Shown in pieces: positions 1 to 8,695 of a DNA stretch of 22,237 bases. The notes under the pieces are model-generated. The model was given only the letters and a program-made list of their open reading frames with translations. It ran no database searches and was not told the origin of the DNA. The number at the start of each line of letters is the position of its first letter. Position 1 is the stretch's first letter. The position numbers and the translations under genes are program-made. This stretch comes from Alkalihalobacillus alcalophilus ATCC 27647 = CGMCC 1.3604. Lineage in GTDB: Bacteria; Bacillota; Bacilli; Bacillales; Bacillaceae_D. The DNA lies in NCBI RefSeq assembly GCF_000292245.2, contig NZ_ALPT02000068.1:1-22237 (forward strand), read 5' to 3'.

Positions 1-79
1 GCGGGAATAAACCGTGGAGCGAGACCCCGCAAGGCTTGCCGAGGAGACTCGCAAGGTTCCCGCAGGACGCGGAGTATGG
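1..79. repeat. Right-hand part of a structured GC-rich Bacillaceae-type intergenic repeat
   Basis: The segment is much richer in G and C than its surroundings and folds on itself. GCGGGAA (1-7) pairs with TTCCCGC (57-63), GCGAG (19-23) pairs with CTCGC (48-52), and GCAA (29-32) pairs with TTGC (36-39). The tail GGACGCGGAGTAT (65-77) has no partner inside the window, so the left arm is probably cut off by the window edge. The wording resembles dispersed repeats I recall from the intergenic regions of alkaliphilic and halophilic Bacillaceae, but I cannot confirm family membership or find a second copy here. Its function is unknown. Confidence 0.55.
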
Positions 80-457
80 TTTTGGGATCGACAGCCGGAG
101 GGTCTATAATATTTTCTTAATGCACAGTTTATCCGTTTTGTGTGATAGTACGTTCTCGCTTTTCAAATGTGTCAAGGGCATTTGTTTAAGAGCTTCCCTT
201 TCGCTCTGCCAACTCGTTGAACGGGTTTTCTCGATACGAAAGGTGAGTAATTAAAAATCAAAACCGTCCTCCATCTCATTTTCACAAGTTGTTGTATAGG
301 ACTAAAAACTAAATGGACTTTCCATCTTCAATGAGCTTTTACAAGAAGAGTTATTTCTTTAAATACTTACTCCTAGCAAGAGACTAACTCCCTTTCTATT
401 AACCACTTGTATTCATCTTAACAGCTCAGAATCTCCCGACCGATTGTCTACTCACAT
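80..457. other. Gene-poor stretch with no supported gene
   Basis: No open frame here has both a ribosome binding site and protein-like composition. A sigma-A-like pair, TTGGGA (82-87) and TATAAT (105-110) with 17 bases between, points rightward out of the repeat but has no gene behind it. A short imperfect hairpin lies at 211-227 followed by a few T's. In B. subtilis an rRNA operon follows gyrA; no rRNA sequence is visible here. Confidence 0.4.
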
Positions 458-500
458 AAAAAAGTCACCAGCTCCTATTAGATCGGCTGGCGACTTTTTT
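458..500 (-). terminator. Intrinsic terminator of the solute-binding protein gene
   Basis: The arms 458-472 and 486-500 pair over 15 positions around a 13-base loop. The single mismatch on the plus strand becomes a G-U pair in minus-strand RNA, and a run of six U's follows on the minus strand. It lies 14 bases past the stop codon of the minus-strand gene. The A-rich and T-rich arms could also stop plus-strand transcripts. Confidence 0.85.
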
Positions 501-514
501 TCGAAAGCAACTAT

Positions 515-2092
515 TTATTCTTTTAATTCCACATCACGTAAAAATAAGAAACTACTCGGGTATTGAAAATAACCTTCAACATTGTCACGTAATCCAGCTA
601 ATAAAATAGAATGGTACACTGGCACAAGTGGTGCTTCATCGACAAGTAACTGTTGCACTTCTTTATATAATTCTAAACGTGTAGCTTCGTCCATTTCCTT
701 TCTTGCTGCTTCTAATAGAGCATCCACTTCATCATTTTGGATAAATGAACGATTACCTGGTGCCCCAATATTGGATGAATGGAACATCCCATATAATCCA
801 TAATCGGCATCAAGAGTAACAGTTCCCCAACTACCAACAAATAATTCATGATTCCCTTGTGCTGTTGCATCAAGATAAGCACCTTGTTCCGCAATTTGAA
901 TCGATAAGTCAATACCAAGTGGAGCTAATTGAGCTTGAGCATATTCAGCAATATTAATATTTGAACGCAAATCCGTTGTTAAAATTGTCGCTTGAAAACC
1001 GTCAGCATAACCAGCTTCTGCTAATAGCCTTTTTGCTTCTTCAACATCATAAGTAAGTGGAGTAAGGTCATCTGAATATCCATAAACGGTCGGTGCTAAA
1101 AACCCTTGTGCTGGTAACGCCACACCATCTACAATCCCATCAATTAATTCTTCTTTATCAATCGCCATTGTAATCGCATGCCTTACTCGTTTATCAGTAA
1201 ACGGTTCTACCTCTAAATTAAAACCAATATACGTTAAATTTGAACTATCTGATTGCTGAACCGCCGTTCCATCCGTATCCTCTAATTGCTTGATATCATT
1301 AGGATTGACCGGATAAATAATATCTGCCTCTTTAGTTTGTAATTCAGCAATTCTTGTCAAATCCTCTGGAACGACTTTAAATGTAACCTTATCAACATTT
1401 GCTTTAACATCCCAGTAGTCTTCATTTTTAGTTAACGTAACAGCTTCTCCTGGAATACTTGATTCATATTTAAAATAACCTGTACCAATCGGATTCTCAT
1501 TCACATAAGCAAAAGGAGGTTCTCCGTTTTCCATCGCCTCATAATCAGCTTCAATTGCTTCTTTGCTAATCATATGTCCTGCTGGGTGTGCTAAATGAGC
1601 TGGTAACGCGACAAAAGGGAATTCTGTTTCGATGTGTACAGTATACTCATCAATCACTTCCACATTTGTTACCATATCAAAAAGAAAACCGACAGGTGAT
1701 GCGACATCTTCATCAAATATACGATCGAAATTCACTTTTACAACTTCTGCATTAAATGGTGTTCCATCATGAAACTCAATCCCTTGGCGTAACTTCAGTT
1801 GCCATACCGTATCTTCAATTTGTTCATAACTTTCTGCTAGGCCTGGCTTTAATGTTAAATCCTTATCAAGAAAAACAAGCGTGTCATAGATTGCACTCAT
1901 AACATATAATGAGTTCCCATCATTTGCAGCATGTGGATCTAATGAGACCGGTGCAGAACTTAAATCAACAACTAAATCTCCACCACTTGTTTGCTCTGTC
2001 GCTATATTCCCCTCTGACTCGTTCGATTGTTCTGAACAGGCTACTAAAGTAATTAGAGCTACTATAAATGAAATCATTACTAACTTTTTCAT
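515..2092 (-). CDS. ABC transporter substrate-binding lipoprotein, family 5 (peptide/glutathione/nickel type)
   Basis: This 525-residue protein begins with a lipoprotein signal: a lysine pair, a hydrophobic stretch, then the lipobox LVAC with Cys19 as the likely lipidated residue, so it should be anchored outside the membrane. An acidic, serine-rich linker follows. The body has features of the SBP_bac_5 family, for example GLAESYE and a LRQGIEFHDGTPF stretch near residues 85-115, and its length is usual for oligopeptide, dipeptide, glutathione (GsiB) or nickel binding proteins. The ligand cannot be told from sequence. The start is an ATG preceded by AGGAGGT at good spacing. No permease or ATPase gene lies beside it, so it is either an orphan binding protein or serves a transporter encoded elsewhere. 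It has its own promoter and terminator and is not part of the conserved origin cluster, which suggests a later insertion beside gyrA. Confidence 0.9.
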   Translation of the reverse strand: MKKLVMISFIVALITLVACSEQSNESEGNIATEQTSGGDLVVDLSSAPVSLDPHAANDGNSLYVMSAIYDTLVFLDKDLTLKPGLAESYEQIEDTVWQLKLRQGIEFHDGTPFNAEVVKVNFDRIFDEDVASPVGFLFDMVTNVEVIDEYTVHIETEFPFVALPAHLAHPAGHMISKEAIEADYEAMENGEPPFAYVNENPIGTGYFKYESSIPGEAVTLTKNEDYWDVKANVDKVTFKVVPEDLTRIAELQTKEADIIYPVNPNDIKQLEDTDGTAVQQSDSSNLTYIGFNLEVEPFTDKRVRHAITMAIDKEELIDGIVDGVALPAQGFLAPTVYGYSDDLTPLTYDVEEAKRLLAEAGYADGFQATILTTDLRSNINIAEYAQAQLAPLGIDLSIQIAEQGAYLDATAQGNHELFVGSWGTVTLDADYGLYGMFHSSNIGAPGNRSFIQNDEVDALLEAARKEMDEATRLELYKEVQQLLVDEAPLVPVYHSILLAGLRDNVEGYFQYPSSFLFLRDVELKE

Positions 2093-2170
2093 CTTAACCT
2101 CCTATTAAATGTGTGATATTATCCATATATTTATTATTCCTAGTAAAAAGGTATGTTTAGTTACATACAT

Positions 2171-2199
2171 AGTATAAGTGTATTATTAGTATTGGTCAA
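2171..2199 (-). promoter_or_regulatory. Sigma-A-type promoter of the solute-binding protein gene
   Basis: On the minus strand TTGACC (2194-2199) and TATACT (2171-2176) are separated by 17 bases, close to the vegetative consensus. Transcription would start near 2164, about 70 bases before the ATG at 2092. A 6-bp inverted repeat (GTATGT at 2151-2156, ACATAC at 2163-2168) covers the expected start point and could be an operator; that is inference. Confidence 0.65.
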
Positions 2200-2281
2200 T
2201 ATTCAACTACCCTTAGTTTTTTTGAAAAAATTCCCATTTCAGCTTATGATTTTATTAAATCACCTATCAATTAATGAGATC

Positions 2282-2314
2282 AAAAAAAGCTGAACGGTTT
2301 CCCATCCAACTTTT
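2282..2314 (-). terminator. Intrinsic terminator after gyrA
   Basis: In minus-strand RNA an 11-bp stem, including three G-U pairs, closes a GAAA loop and is followed by a run of seven U's. It begins just past the gyrA stop codon at 2333, so it is the natural end of the gyrB-gyrA transcript and insulates the solute-binding protein gene. Confidence 0.85.
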
Positions 2315-2332
2315 CTATATATACATCTTATA

Positions 2333-4876
2333 TTATGACTCATCGGTCTCTTCATCAGATTCCTGAACAGTCTCTACTTCCTCACTTAATTCGTCTTGCT
2401 TTGTTGATTCTACATCGGATTCGATTTCATCTTCTAAATCATTAATTTCCTCGTCCTCGATCTCAACGCGGGCTACAGTTGCAACCTCTTCACCCTCATC
2501 AATTCGAATCACTTTAACCCCTTGCGTATTACGCCCTGTTATGGAAATTCCTTCGACTTGTGTACGGATAATAACACCACTAACCGTAATAATCATAATG
2601 TCATGGTCATCAGAAACGATTTTTAACGAAACGAGCGAGCCATTTTTATCGGTAATGTTTGAAGTCTTAATCCCTTTACCACCACGGTTTTGAATACGGT
2701 ATTCCTCGATTGGTGTTCGTTTACCATACCCTTTTTCTGTGACAATTAACACTTGATGTCCCTCTTCAATAATATCCATACCAACTACATAGTCATCATC
2801 ATTTAAAGAGATTCCTTTAACTCCACCAGCTGTTCGTCCCATTAAGCGGACATCGTCTTCATGGAAACGAATCGCCATACCATTTTTTGTCCCAATAATA
2901 ATTTCACGATCGCCGTTTGTTAAACGGACACCATGAAGTTCATCCTCATCCCGTAAGTTAATCGCAAATAATCCGCCTTTACGGATATTTGCAAATGAAG
3001 ATAGCTGGGTTCTTTTCGCAATACCATGTTTCGTTAAGAAGAATAAAAATTCGTCATCTTTAAATTCTTCAATTGGGATAACCGTACTAATGTATTCATC
3101 CGAATCAATTTGCAAAAGATTAATAATCGGAATCCCTTTAGCCGTTCTCCCTAATTCAGGAATTTCATAACCTTTTAAACGATACACCTTCCCTTTATTG
3201 GAGAAGAATAAAATCGTGTGGTGGGTATTCGTTGTGAATAAATGGGACACAAAATCATTGTCATTTGTCCCCATTCCTTGAATTCCTTTTCCTCCACGTT
3301 TTTGGCTACGATACGTCGAAATTGGTAACCTTTTAATATATCCATTATGAGTGAGCGTGATAACAAGGTTTTGGCGAGGAATTAAATCTTCATCCTCAAA
3401 CTGATCCTCATTCATTGAGATAATTGTACGACGCTCATCATTGTATTTCGCTTTTATTTCTAAAAGTTCCTCACGAATGATTTCTAATACCTTTTCATCA
3501 TCAGCTAAAATCGCTTTTAATTCAGCAATTCGAGCTAATAACTCTTGGTATTCACTTTCAATTTTATCTCTTTCTAAACCTGTTAAACGTTGAAGTCTCA
3601 TATCAAGAATCGCTTGAGCTTGCTCATAACTTAATTGAAAGTTCTCCATTAGGCCATTACGGGCAAGATCAGTCGTTTGCGAACCACGAATTAAGCTAAT
3701 AATCTCATCAATATGGTCAAGAGCAATTCGTAAGCCTTCAAGAATATGAGCTCTCGCTTCGGCTTTTCTTAATTCAAACGAGGTCCGGCGGCGAATGACT
3801 TCAACTTGATGCTTCAAATACTCTTCCAAACACTCTTTTAAATTTAAAACTTTTGGTCTACCGTCTACAAGAGCCAATAAGTTAATTCCAAAGCTTGTTT
3901 GTAAAGACGTTTGTTTATATAAATTATTCAGTAAGACATTTGCATTTACATCACGTCTTAACTCAATAACAATTCGTAAGCCATCTCGATCCGATTCATC
4001 ACGTAAATCGGTAATACCTTCGATTTTTTTATCGCGAACAAGTTCAGCGATTTTTTCGATTAACTTCGCTTTATTGACCTGATAAGGAATTTCAGAAACG
4101 ACAATTCTCGGTTTGCCATTATGTTCTTCAATATCAGATTTTGCACGTAAGGTAATCGAACCACGACCGGTCTGATATGCTTTGCGAATACCAGAGCGAC
4201 CAAGAATTTCAGCTCCAGTCGGAAAATCAGGTCCTGGAATAAACTCCATTAACTCAGCAATATCCAGTTCAGGATTTTCAGATAACGCTAAAACACCATC
4301 AATCACTTCCCCTAATTGGTGAGGAGGGATATTGGTCGCCATCCCAACTGCGATACCAGAAGATCCATTCACTAATAAATTCGGAAATCTTGCTGGTAGT
4401 ACGACAGGTTCTCTTTCTGAACCATCGTAGTTATCTTGATAATCAATCGTATCTTTATTAATGTCACGGATAAGCTCCATCGAAATTTTTGACATCTTTG
4501 CCTCTGTATAACGCATAGCGGCAGCAGAGTCTCCATCAATCGAACCGAAGTTACCATGGCCATTTACAAGCATATAACGATAGCTAAAATCTTGTGCCAT
4601 CCTTACCATTGTTTCGTATACAGCGGAGTCACCATGTGGATGATACTTCCCGATAACTTCACCTACGATACGTGCTGATTTTTTATAGGCCTTATCAGCT
4701 GTCATTCCAAGATCATTCATCGCATATAAAATACGACGGTGTACGGGTTTTAAACCATCTCGTGCATCAGGCAAAGCACGGCTGACGATTACACTCATCG
4801 CATAATCCATAAACGATGTTTTCATTTCTTTGGCTATATTTATTCCTTTAACTCTTGATTGTTCCTGTTCAGCCAT
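2333..4876 (-). CDS. gyrA: DNA gyrase subunit A
   Basis: GyrA is the DNA cutting and joining subunit of gyrase (A2B2), which adds negative supercoils using ATP hydrolysed by GyrB. The 847-residue protein starts MAEQEQSRVKG and contains the winged-helix breakage-reunion domain with the catalytic tyrosine in AAAMRYTEAKM (Tyr123). The quinolone-resistance region GKYHPHGDSAVYE has Ser84 and Glu88, the sensitive wild-type state. The C-terminal beta-pinwheel carries the GyrA box QKRGGKG, needed for DNA wrapping. A highly acidic tail of about 45 residues makes it somewhat longer than the B. subtilis protein (821 residues). The start is an ATG with TGGAGGT (4884-4890) lying just beyond the gyrB stop, so the two genes are very likely co-transcribed. 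Confidence 0.98.
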   Translation of the reverse strand: MAEQEQSRVKGINIAKEMKTSFMDYAMSVIVSRALPDARDGLKPVHRRILYAMNDLGMTADKAYKKSARIVGEVIGKYHPHGDSAVYETMVRMAQDFSYRYMLVNGHGNFGSIDGDSAAAMRYTEAKMSKISMELIRDINKDTIDYQDNYDGSEREPVVLPARFPNLLVNGSSGIAVGMATNIPPHQLGEVIDGVLALSENPELDIAELMEFIPGPDFPTGAEILGRSGIRKAYQTGRGSITLRAKSDIEEHNGKPRIVVSEIPYQVNKAKLIEKIAELVRDKKIEGITDLRDESDRDGLRIVIELRRDVNANVLLNNLYKQTSLQTSFGINLLALVDGRPKVLNLKECLEEYLKHQVEVIRRRTSFELRKAEARAHILEGLRIALDHIDEIISLIRGSQTTDLARNGLMENFQLSYEQAQAILDMRLQRLTGLERDKIESEYQELLARIAELKAILADDEKVLEIIREELLEIKAKYNDERRTIISMNEDQFEDEDLIPRQNLVITLTHNGYIKRLPISTYRSQKRGGKGIQGMGTNDNDFVSHLFTTNTHHTILFFSNKGKVYRLKGYEIPELGRTAKGIPIINLLQIDSDEYISTVIPIEEFKDDEFLFFLTKHGIAKRTQLSSFANIRKGGLFAINLRDEDELHGVRLTNGDREIIIGTKNGMAIRFHEDDVRLMGRTAGGVKGISLNDDDYVVGMDIIEEGHQVLIVTEKGYGKRTPIEEYRIQNRGGKGIKTSNITDKNGSLVSLKIVSDDHDIMIITVSGVIIRTQVEGISITGRNTQGVKVIRIDEGEEVATVARVEIEDEEINDLEDEIESDVESTKQDELSEEVETVQESDEETDES

Positions 4877-4891
4877 TACTTAAACCTCCAA

Positions 4892-6817
4892 CTAGATATC
4901 AAGATTCTCCACGTATTGAGCATTTTCCTGGATAAAGTCACGACGTGGTTCGACACGATCACCCATTAATATTTCAAAAATTTCATCGGCTTTAATCGCA
5001 TCTTCTAATGTGACTTGCAGGAGAGTACGATGCTCTGGATCCATTGTCGTTTCCCAAAGCTGAGTTGGATTCATTTCTCCAAGTCCTTTGTAACGTTGAA
5101 TGCCTATTTTTGCACCCTCTGGGTATGATTTTAGAATCGGGTCTAGTTCTTTTTGGACATATGCATATTGAATTTCTTTTCCGTGTGTCACTTTATATAA
5201 AGGCGGTTGTGCAATATACACGTAACCATACTCAATAAGTGGTTTCATATAACGGTAAAAGAAAGTAAGCAATAACGTTCGAATATGAGCTCCATCGACA
5301 TCGGCATCTGTCATAATAATAATTTTATGGTATCTTGCTTTCTCTATATCAAAATCTCCACCAACACCTGTACCAAAAGCGGTAATCATCGCTCGAATTT
5401 CGTTATTGGCGAGAATTTTATCAAGTCTTGCTTTTTCAACATTAATAATTTTTCCTCGTAAAGGTAAAATCGCTTGGAAGTGACGGTCACGACCTTGTTT
5501 AGCGGAACCACCAGCCGAATCACCCTCAACGATGTATATTTCACTAATTGAAGCATCCTTAGAAGCACAATCCGCTAATTTTCCTGGAAGGGCACTTACC
5601 TCTAATGCACTTTTACGACGTGTTAATTCACGTGCCTTTTTTGCCGCTTCTCTAGCACGTGATGCCATTAAACCTTTTTCAACGATCTTTCTCGCTACTT
5701 GTGGATTTTCAATTAAAAAGCGTGAAAAATGCTCCGAAAATAATGAATCCGTAATCGTTCTCGCTTCACTATTCCCTAATTTCGTTTTTGTTTGACCTTC
5801 AAATTGTGGATCAGGAATCTTGACAGAAATAATCGCTGTAAGTCCTTCTCTGACATCATCACCTGTTAAATTCGGGTCATTTTCCTTAACAAGACTATTT
5901 TTTCTCGCATAATCATTGATCACCCGAGTTAAAGCCGTTTTAAAACCAGACTCATGTGTTCCACCTTCATGAGTGCTAATATTATTTGCAAAGGAATACA
6001 GGTTGCCCACATAGCCGTCATTGTACTGCACAGCAACCTCTACGTTTAACCCATCTTTTTCGCCTTCGATATGAATCGGTTCATCATGCAGTACTTCTTT
6101 TGTACGGTTTAAATGCTTAACAAATGAAGCAATACCACCTTCATAATAATACTTAGCTGACTTACCGTCCTCACGTTTATCCGTTATCGTGATCGTTAAA
6201 CCTTTATTTAAAAAAGCGAGTTCTCTTAAACGAAGAGCCAACGTATCATAATCATAAACAATCGTTTCCTGGAAAATTTCCGGATCAGGTTTAAAGTGTG
6301 TTTTCGTTCCTGAATTCTCACTTTTTCCAATGATTGCTAGGTCTGCAGCTGGGACACCTTGATGATATTTTTGATGATAAAGATTTCCATCTCTTTCAAT
6401 TTCGACTTCTAACATTGTCGATAACGCATTAACAACTGATGCACCAACCCCATGCAGCCCGCCGGACACTTTATAACCACCGCCGCCAAACTTTCCTCCT
6501 GCATGCAGGACCGTCATAATAACTTCAACGGCTGGTCGTCCCATCTTTTCATGAATCCCTACTGGAATACCACGTCCATTGTCAATGACCGTAATGCTGT
6601 TATCCTCTTCAATCAAAACATCAATTTGATCACAAAATCCTGCCATCGCTTCATCAATGCTATTATCGACAATTTCCCAAACGAGATGGTGCAGGCCACG
6701 AGCACTCGTTGAGCCAATATACATTCCAGGTCTTTTTCGTACGGCTTCTAACCCCTCTAAGACTTGTATTTGACTCGCATCATAGGATTGTTGTTCAGAA
6801 TGTTGTTCATTCGACAA
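4892..6817 (-). CDS. gyrB: DNA gyrase subunit B
   Basis: GyrB is the ATPase subunit of gyrase. The GHKL ATPase domain shows EIVDNSIDEAMAG, DNGRGIPVG and GLHGVGASVVNALS. The transducer and TOPRIM regions follow, with EGDSAGGSAKQGRDR and DADVDGAHIRTLLLTF holding the magnesium-binding acidic residues. The end, EPRRDFIQENA, is typical. I place the start at a TTG (6817), because GAAGGTG (6824-6830) sits 6 bases before it. An in-frame ATG five codons upstream (6832) is the alternative and would give 646 instead of 641 residues, but it lacks a good ribosome binding site. The gene lies between remB and gyrA, in the order known from Bacillus. Confidence 0.97.
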   Translation of the reverse strand: MSNEQHSEQQSYDASQIQVLEGLEAVRKRPGMYIGSTSARGLHHLVWEIVDNSIDEAMAGFCDQIDVLIEEDNSITVIDNGRGIPVGIHEKMGRPAVEVIMTVLHAGGKFGGGGYKVSGGLHGVGASVVNALSTMLEVEIERDGNLYHQKYHQGVPAADLAIIGKSENSGTKTHFKPDPEIFQETIVYDYDTLALRLRELAFLNKGLTITITDKREDGKSAKYYYEGGIASFVKHLNRTKEVLHDEPIHIEGEKDGLNVEVAVQYNDGYVGNLYSFANNISTHEGGTHESGFKTALTRVINDYARKNSLVKENDPNLTGDDVREGLTAIISVKIPDPQFEGQTKTKLGNSEARTITDSLFSEHFSRFLIENPQVARKIVEKGLMASRAREAAKKARELTRRKSALEVSALPGKLADCASKDASISEIYIVEGDSAGGSAKQGRDRHFQAILPLRGKIINVEKARLDKILANNEIRAMITAFGTGVGGDFDIEKARYHKIIIMTDADVDGAHIRTLLLTFFYRYMKPLIEYGYVYIAQPPLYKVTHGKEIQYAYVQKELDPILKSYPEGAKIGIQRYKGLGEMNPTQLWETTMDPEHRTLLQVTLEDAIKADEIFEILMGDRVEPRRDFIQENAQYVENLDI

Positions 6818-6892
6818 GTTCTTCACCTTCATTCTCTATACTTTCGCTTTCTATTTATCGTCATCTAATACATCATTGTTCAGATCAACTTT

Positions 6893-7159
6893 TCACTCTT
6901 TTTCTGTGAAATCAAGGTCCACATTAACCGCGGCACGTTTTTTCAACGTGCCCGATGATACCGGTGAATAATAGACTGCATGATCTGTAATAACAATCGA
7001 TTTAATAAATTCTTCACTAATCACAATCGCTTGTTTTCGCTTTTTCTCTTGTTTTAAATAAGTACTTGTGACAGTAGAGGATTCTTGTACATCTCGACTT
7101 AAAATCGCAATAATTTCTTTTGCACGAACGACCATATCGCCACCTAAATGGATAAACAA
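6893..7159 (-). CDS. remB: Extracellular matrix regulator RemB (YaaB, DUF370 family)
   Basis: This small protein has the DUF370/RemA-RemB layout: a start FIHLGGDMVVRAKEIIAI, then a charged middle rich in Lys, then SIVITDHAVYYSPVSSGTLKKR near the end. In B. subtilis the gene between recF and gyrB is remB (yaaB), linked to biofilm matrix gene expression; its relative RemA binds DNA directly, while the action of RemB is less clear. I choose a TTG start at 7159, giving 88 residues, because GAGGTGG (7168-7174) lies 8 bases before it and the family starts there. A longer frame reaches back to 7210 but would overlap recF and has no family support. The ribosome binding site touches the recF stop, so translation is probably coupled. 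Confidence 0.87.
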   Translation of the reverse strand: MFIHLGGDMVVRAKEIIAILSRDVQESSTVTSTYLKQEKKRKQAIVISEEFIKSIVITDHAVYYSPVSSGTLKKRAAVNVDLDFTEKE

Positions 7160-7175
7160 TCGTATCACCACCTCA

Positions 7176-8288
7176 TCATTTTGGATGAATCGTCCCTTGT
7201 TCCACTTCAAAAATAGAAGCTTGCTCTAAGGCTTGTTTATGAACACCCGCCAGATTTGTTGTTGTTACAAACGTTTGTACGCGTTTTTGAATCGTTTCGA
7301 TCAAATGAGACTGACGATAATCATCTAATTCTGAAAGGACGTCATCCAACAAAAGAATCGGATATTCACCGATTTCGGAATGAATTAATTCAATTTCAGC
7401 TAACTTAATAGATAAAGCTGTCGTACGTTGCTGCCCTTGGGAGCCAAAGGTTTGTACGTTCTTTCCATTCACTTCAAACCCTAAATCATCACGATGTGGG
7501 CCAAATAACGTGACCCCTCGCTGAATTTCTTTTTGCTTTTTTTCTTGATAAGTTTGATAGAATATATCTTTTATTTTCGTCAATTCAAGCTCTTCTGATA
7601 CACTAGCGGAGGGTAAATATGTAATTTTAAGCGATTCTTTCCCTCTACTAATGTCTGAATGAATTTGTTCTGCCCATTTTTGTAGCTGCTTAAGAAATCG
7701 ATAGCGCTTTTGGATGATTTCAGCTGCTAACGGAATCATTTGATCAGTTAAGATATCAAGCATCTCGAGTGAGCCTTTATTTATTTGCAGCTGCTTTAAC
7801 AATTGATTTCGTTGTTGCAGCACCTTTTGATAGAGGCCTAAATGATATAAATAAAGTGGATTTATTTGACCTAATTCACGATCAATAAATTTCCTTCTGC
7901 CTTGAGGACTCCCTTTAACAAGATTCAAATCCTCTGGGGCAAACATGACCACATTGACAGCTCCAATATATTCACTTAATTTACGTTGTTCCAACCCATT
8001 TAGCTTGACCTTTTTTCCTTTTATCGAAATGATGACATCTAATTTGAGTGGAGCTCCTTTTTTAATCACTTCTCCTTGAATCCTTGCAAACTCTTCTCCC
8101 CAGCTAATGAGCTCTTTATCATTTGATGTTCGATGTGATTTAGCAAGTGCTAATACATAAATAGCTTCAATGATATTTGTCTTTCCTTGAGCATTTTCAC
8201 CGATACAAACATTTACTTTTGGATCAAAGGAAACTTGGGCATCTTGATAGTTTCTAAAATGCTTTATCGTTAGTGATTTAATATACAT
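7176..8288 (-). CDS. recF: DNA replication and repair protein RecF
   Basis: RecF is an SMC-like ATPase that, with RecO and RecR, helps load RecA at single-strand gaps and stalled forks. The protein has 370 residues, the same as in B. subtilis. It begins MYIKSLTIKHFRNYQ and has the Walker A motif GENAQGKTN (residues 30-38), a central coil-rich arm, the signature FGSQGQQRTTALSIKLAE, and the Walker B/D-loop PILLLDDVLSELDD. The ATG start has AGAGGA upstream, and only 11 bases separate it from the yaaA stop codon. It belongs to the yaaA-recF-remB-gyrB-gyrA run and is probably read mainly from the promoter at 8634-8662. Confidence 0.97.
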   Translation of the reverse strand: MYIKSLTIKHFRNYQDAQVSFDPKVNVCIGENAQGKTNIIEAIYVLALAKSHRTSNDKELISWGEEFARIQGEVIKKGAPLKLDVIISIKGKKVKLNGLEQRKLSEYIGAVNVVMFAPEDLNLVKGSPQGRRKFIDRELGQINPLYLYHLGLYQKVLQQRNQLLKQLQINKGSLEMLDILTDQMIPLAAEIIQKRYRFLKQLQKWAEQIHSDISRGKESLKITYLPSASVSEELELTKIKDIFYQTYQEKKQKEIQRGVTLFGPHRDDLGFEVNGKNVQTFGSQGQQRTTALSIKLAEIELIHSEIGEYPILLLDDVLSELDDYRQSHLIETIQKRVQTFVTTTNLAGVHKQALEQASIFEVEQGTIHPK

Positions 8289-8299
8289 AAGAAAATCCT

Positions 8300-8515
8300 C
8301 TAGTTAGCTGTAATTTCATATTCAGCTCCATCCGCGAGTTGGATACGATCACCATTGACAAGTTTTTTTCCACGCCGACTCTCCAACTCTCCATTCACAA
8401 GAACTTCATATTCAGCTAAATACCATTTTGCCATTCCGCCCGTATCGATTGCACCTACCTCTTTTAATAATTGGCCAAGTGTGATGTATTCTGTCGAAAT
8501 TGAAATATGCTCCAT
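8300..8515 (-). CDS. yaaA: S4-domain RNA-binding protein YaaA
   Basis: The 71-residue protein carries an S4-like RNA-binding fold, with ITLGQLLKEVGAIDTGGMAK, then VLVNGELESRRGKKLVNGDRI. This matches the small S4 protein encoded between dnaN and recF in Bacillus (YaaA), which has been linked to ribosome assembly. I place the start at the second in-frame ATG (8515), since the family begins there; the ATG at 8539 would add eight residues (MYGKKSEG) not seen in relatives. Neither start has a strong ribosome binding site. The gene is close to recF (11 bases), so the two are very likely co-transcribed. Confidence 0.88.
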   Translation of the reverse strand: MEHISISTEYITLGQLLKEVGAIDTGGMAKWYLAEYEVLVNGELESRRGKKLVNGDRIQLADGAEYEITAN

Positions 8516-8568
8516 ACCTTCACTCTTCTTTCCGTACATAGTTATCGATAATTACCGTAATCAAACGC

Positions 8569-8610
8569 AAGACAGCAAATCATGAAAGTGAAATGCTGTC
8601 TTTTCTTTAG
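8569..8610 (+). terminator. Plus-strand terminator-like hairpin facing against the dnaN-yaaA genes
   Basis: AAGACAGCA (8569-8577) pairs with TGCTGTCTT (8594-8602). Inside this, TCAT and GTGA pair around a GAAA loop in plus-strand RNA, separated by a symmetric AA/AA internal loop. The plus strand continues TTTTCTTT, giving a terminator tail. On the minus strand the inner stem has a mismatch and no U-run follows, so the structure fits stopping rightward, antisense transcription better than ending dnaN. Confidence 0.5.
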
Positions 8611-8633
8611 CCGTTTTTTATTCTCTTGTCTCT

Positions 8634-8662
8634 ATTGTACTAAACGAAACGTCACTCGCCAA
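8634..8662 (-). promoter_or_regulatory. Probable sigma-A promoter for yaaA-recF
   Basis: On the minus strand TTGGCG (8657-8662) and TACAAT (8634-8639) are spaced by exactly 17 bases. Transcription would start near 8627, giving a leader of about 110 bases before yaaA that contains the hairpin at 8569-8602. B. subtilis also has transcription starting in this gap; that is known context, not seen here. Confidence 0.55.
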
Positions 8663-8695
8663 GTCCGATCTAAAAAAAGGTGATGAATCAGCGGT

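Noticed and set aside
36..254. Open frame of 72 codons at the left end
   Set aside because: It runs through the structured repeat, has no ribosome binding site and its protein composition is not convincing.
8355..8585. Plus-strand frame of 76 codons opposite yaaA
   Set aside because: It lies antisense to the conserved S4-domain gene and has no supporting ribosome binding site.
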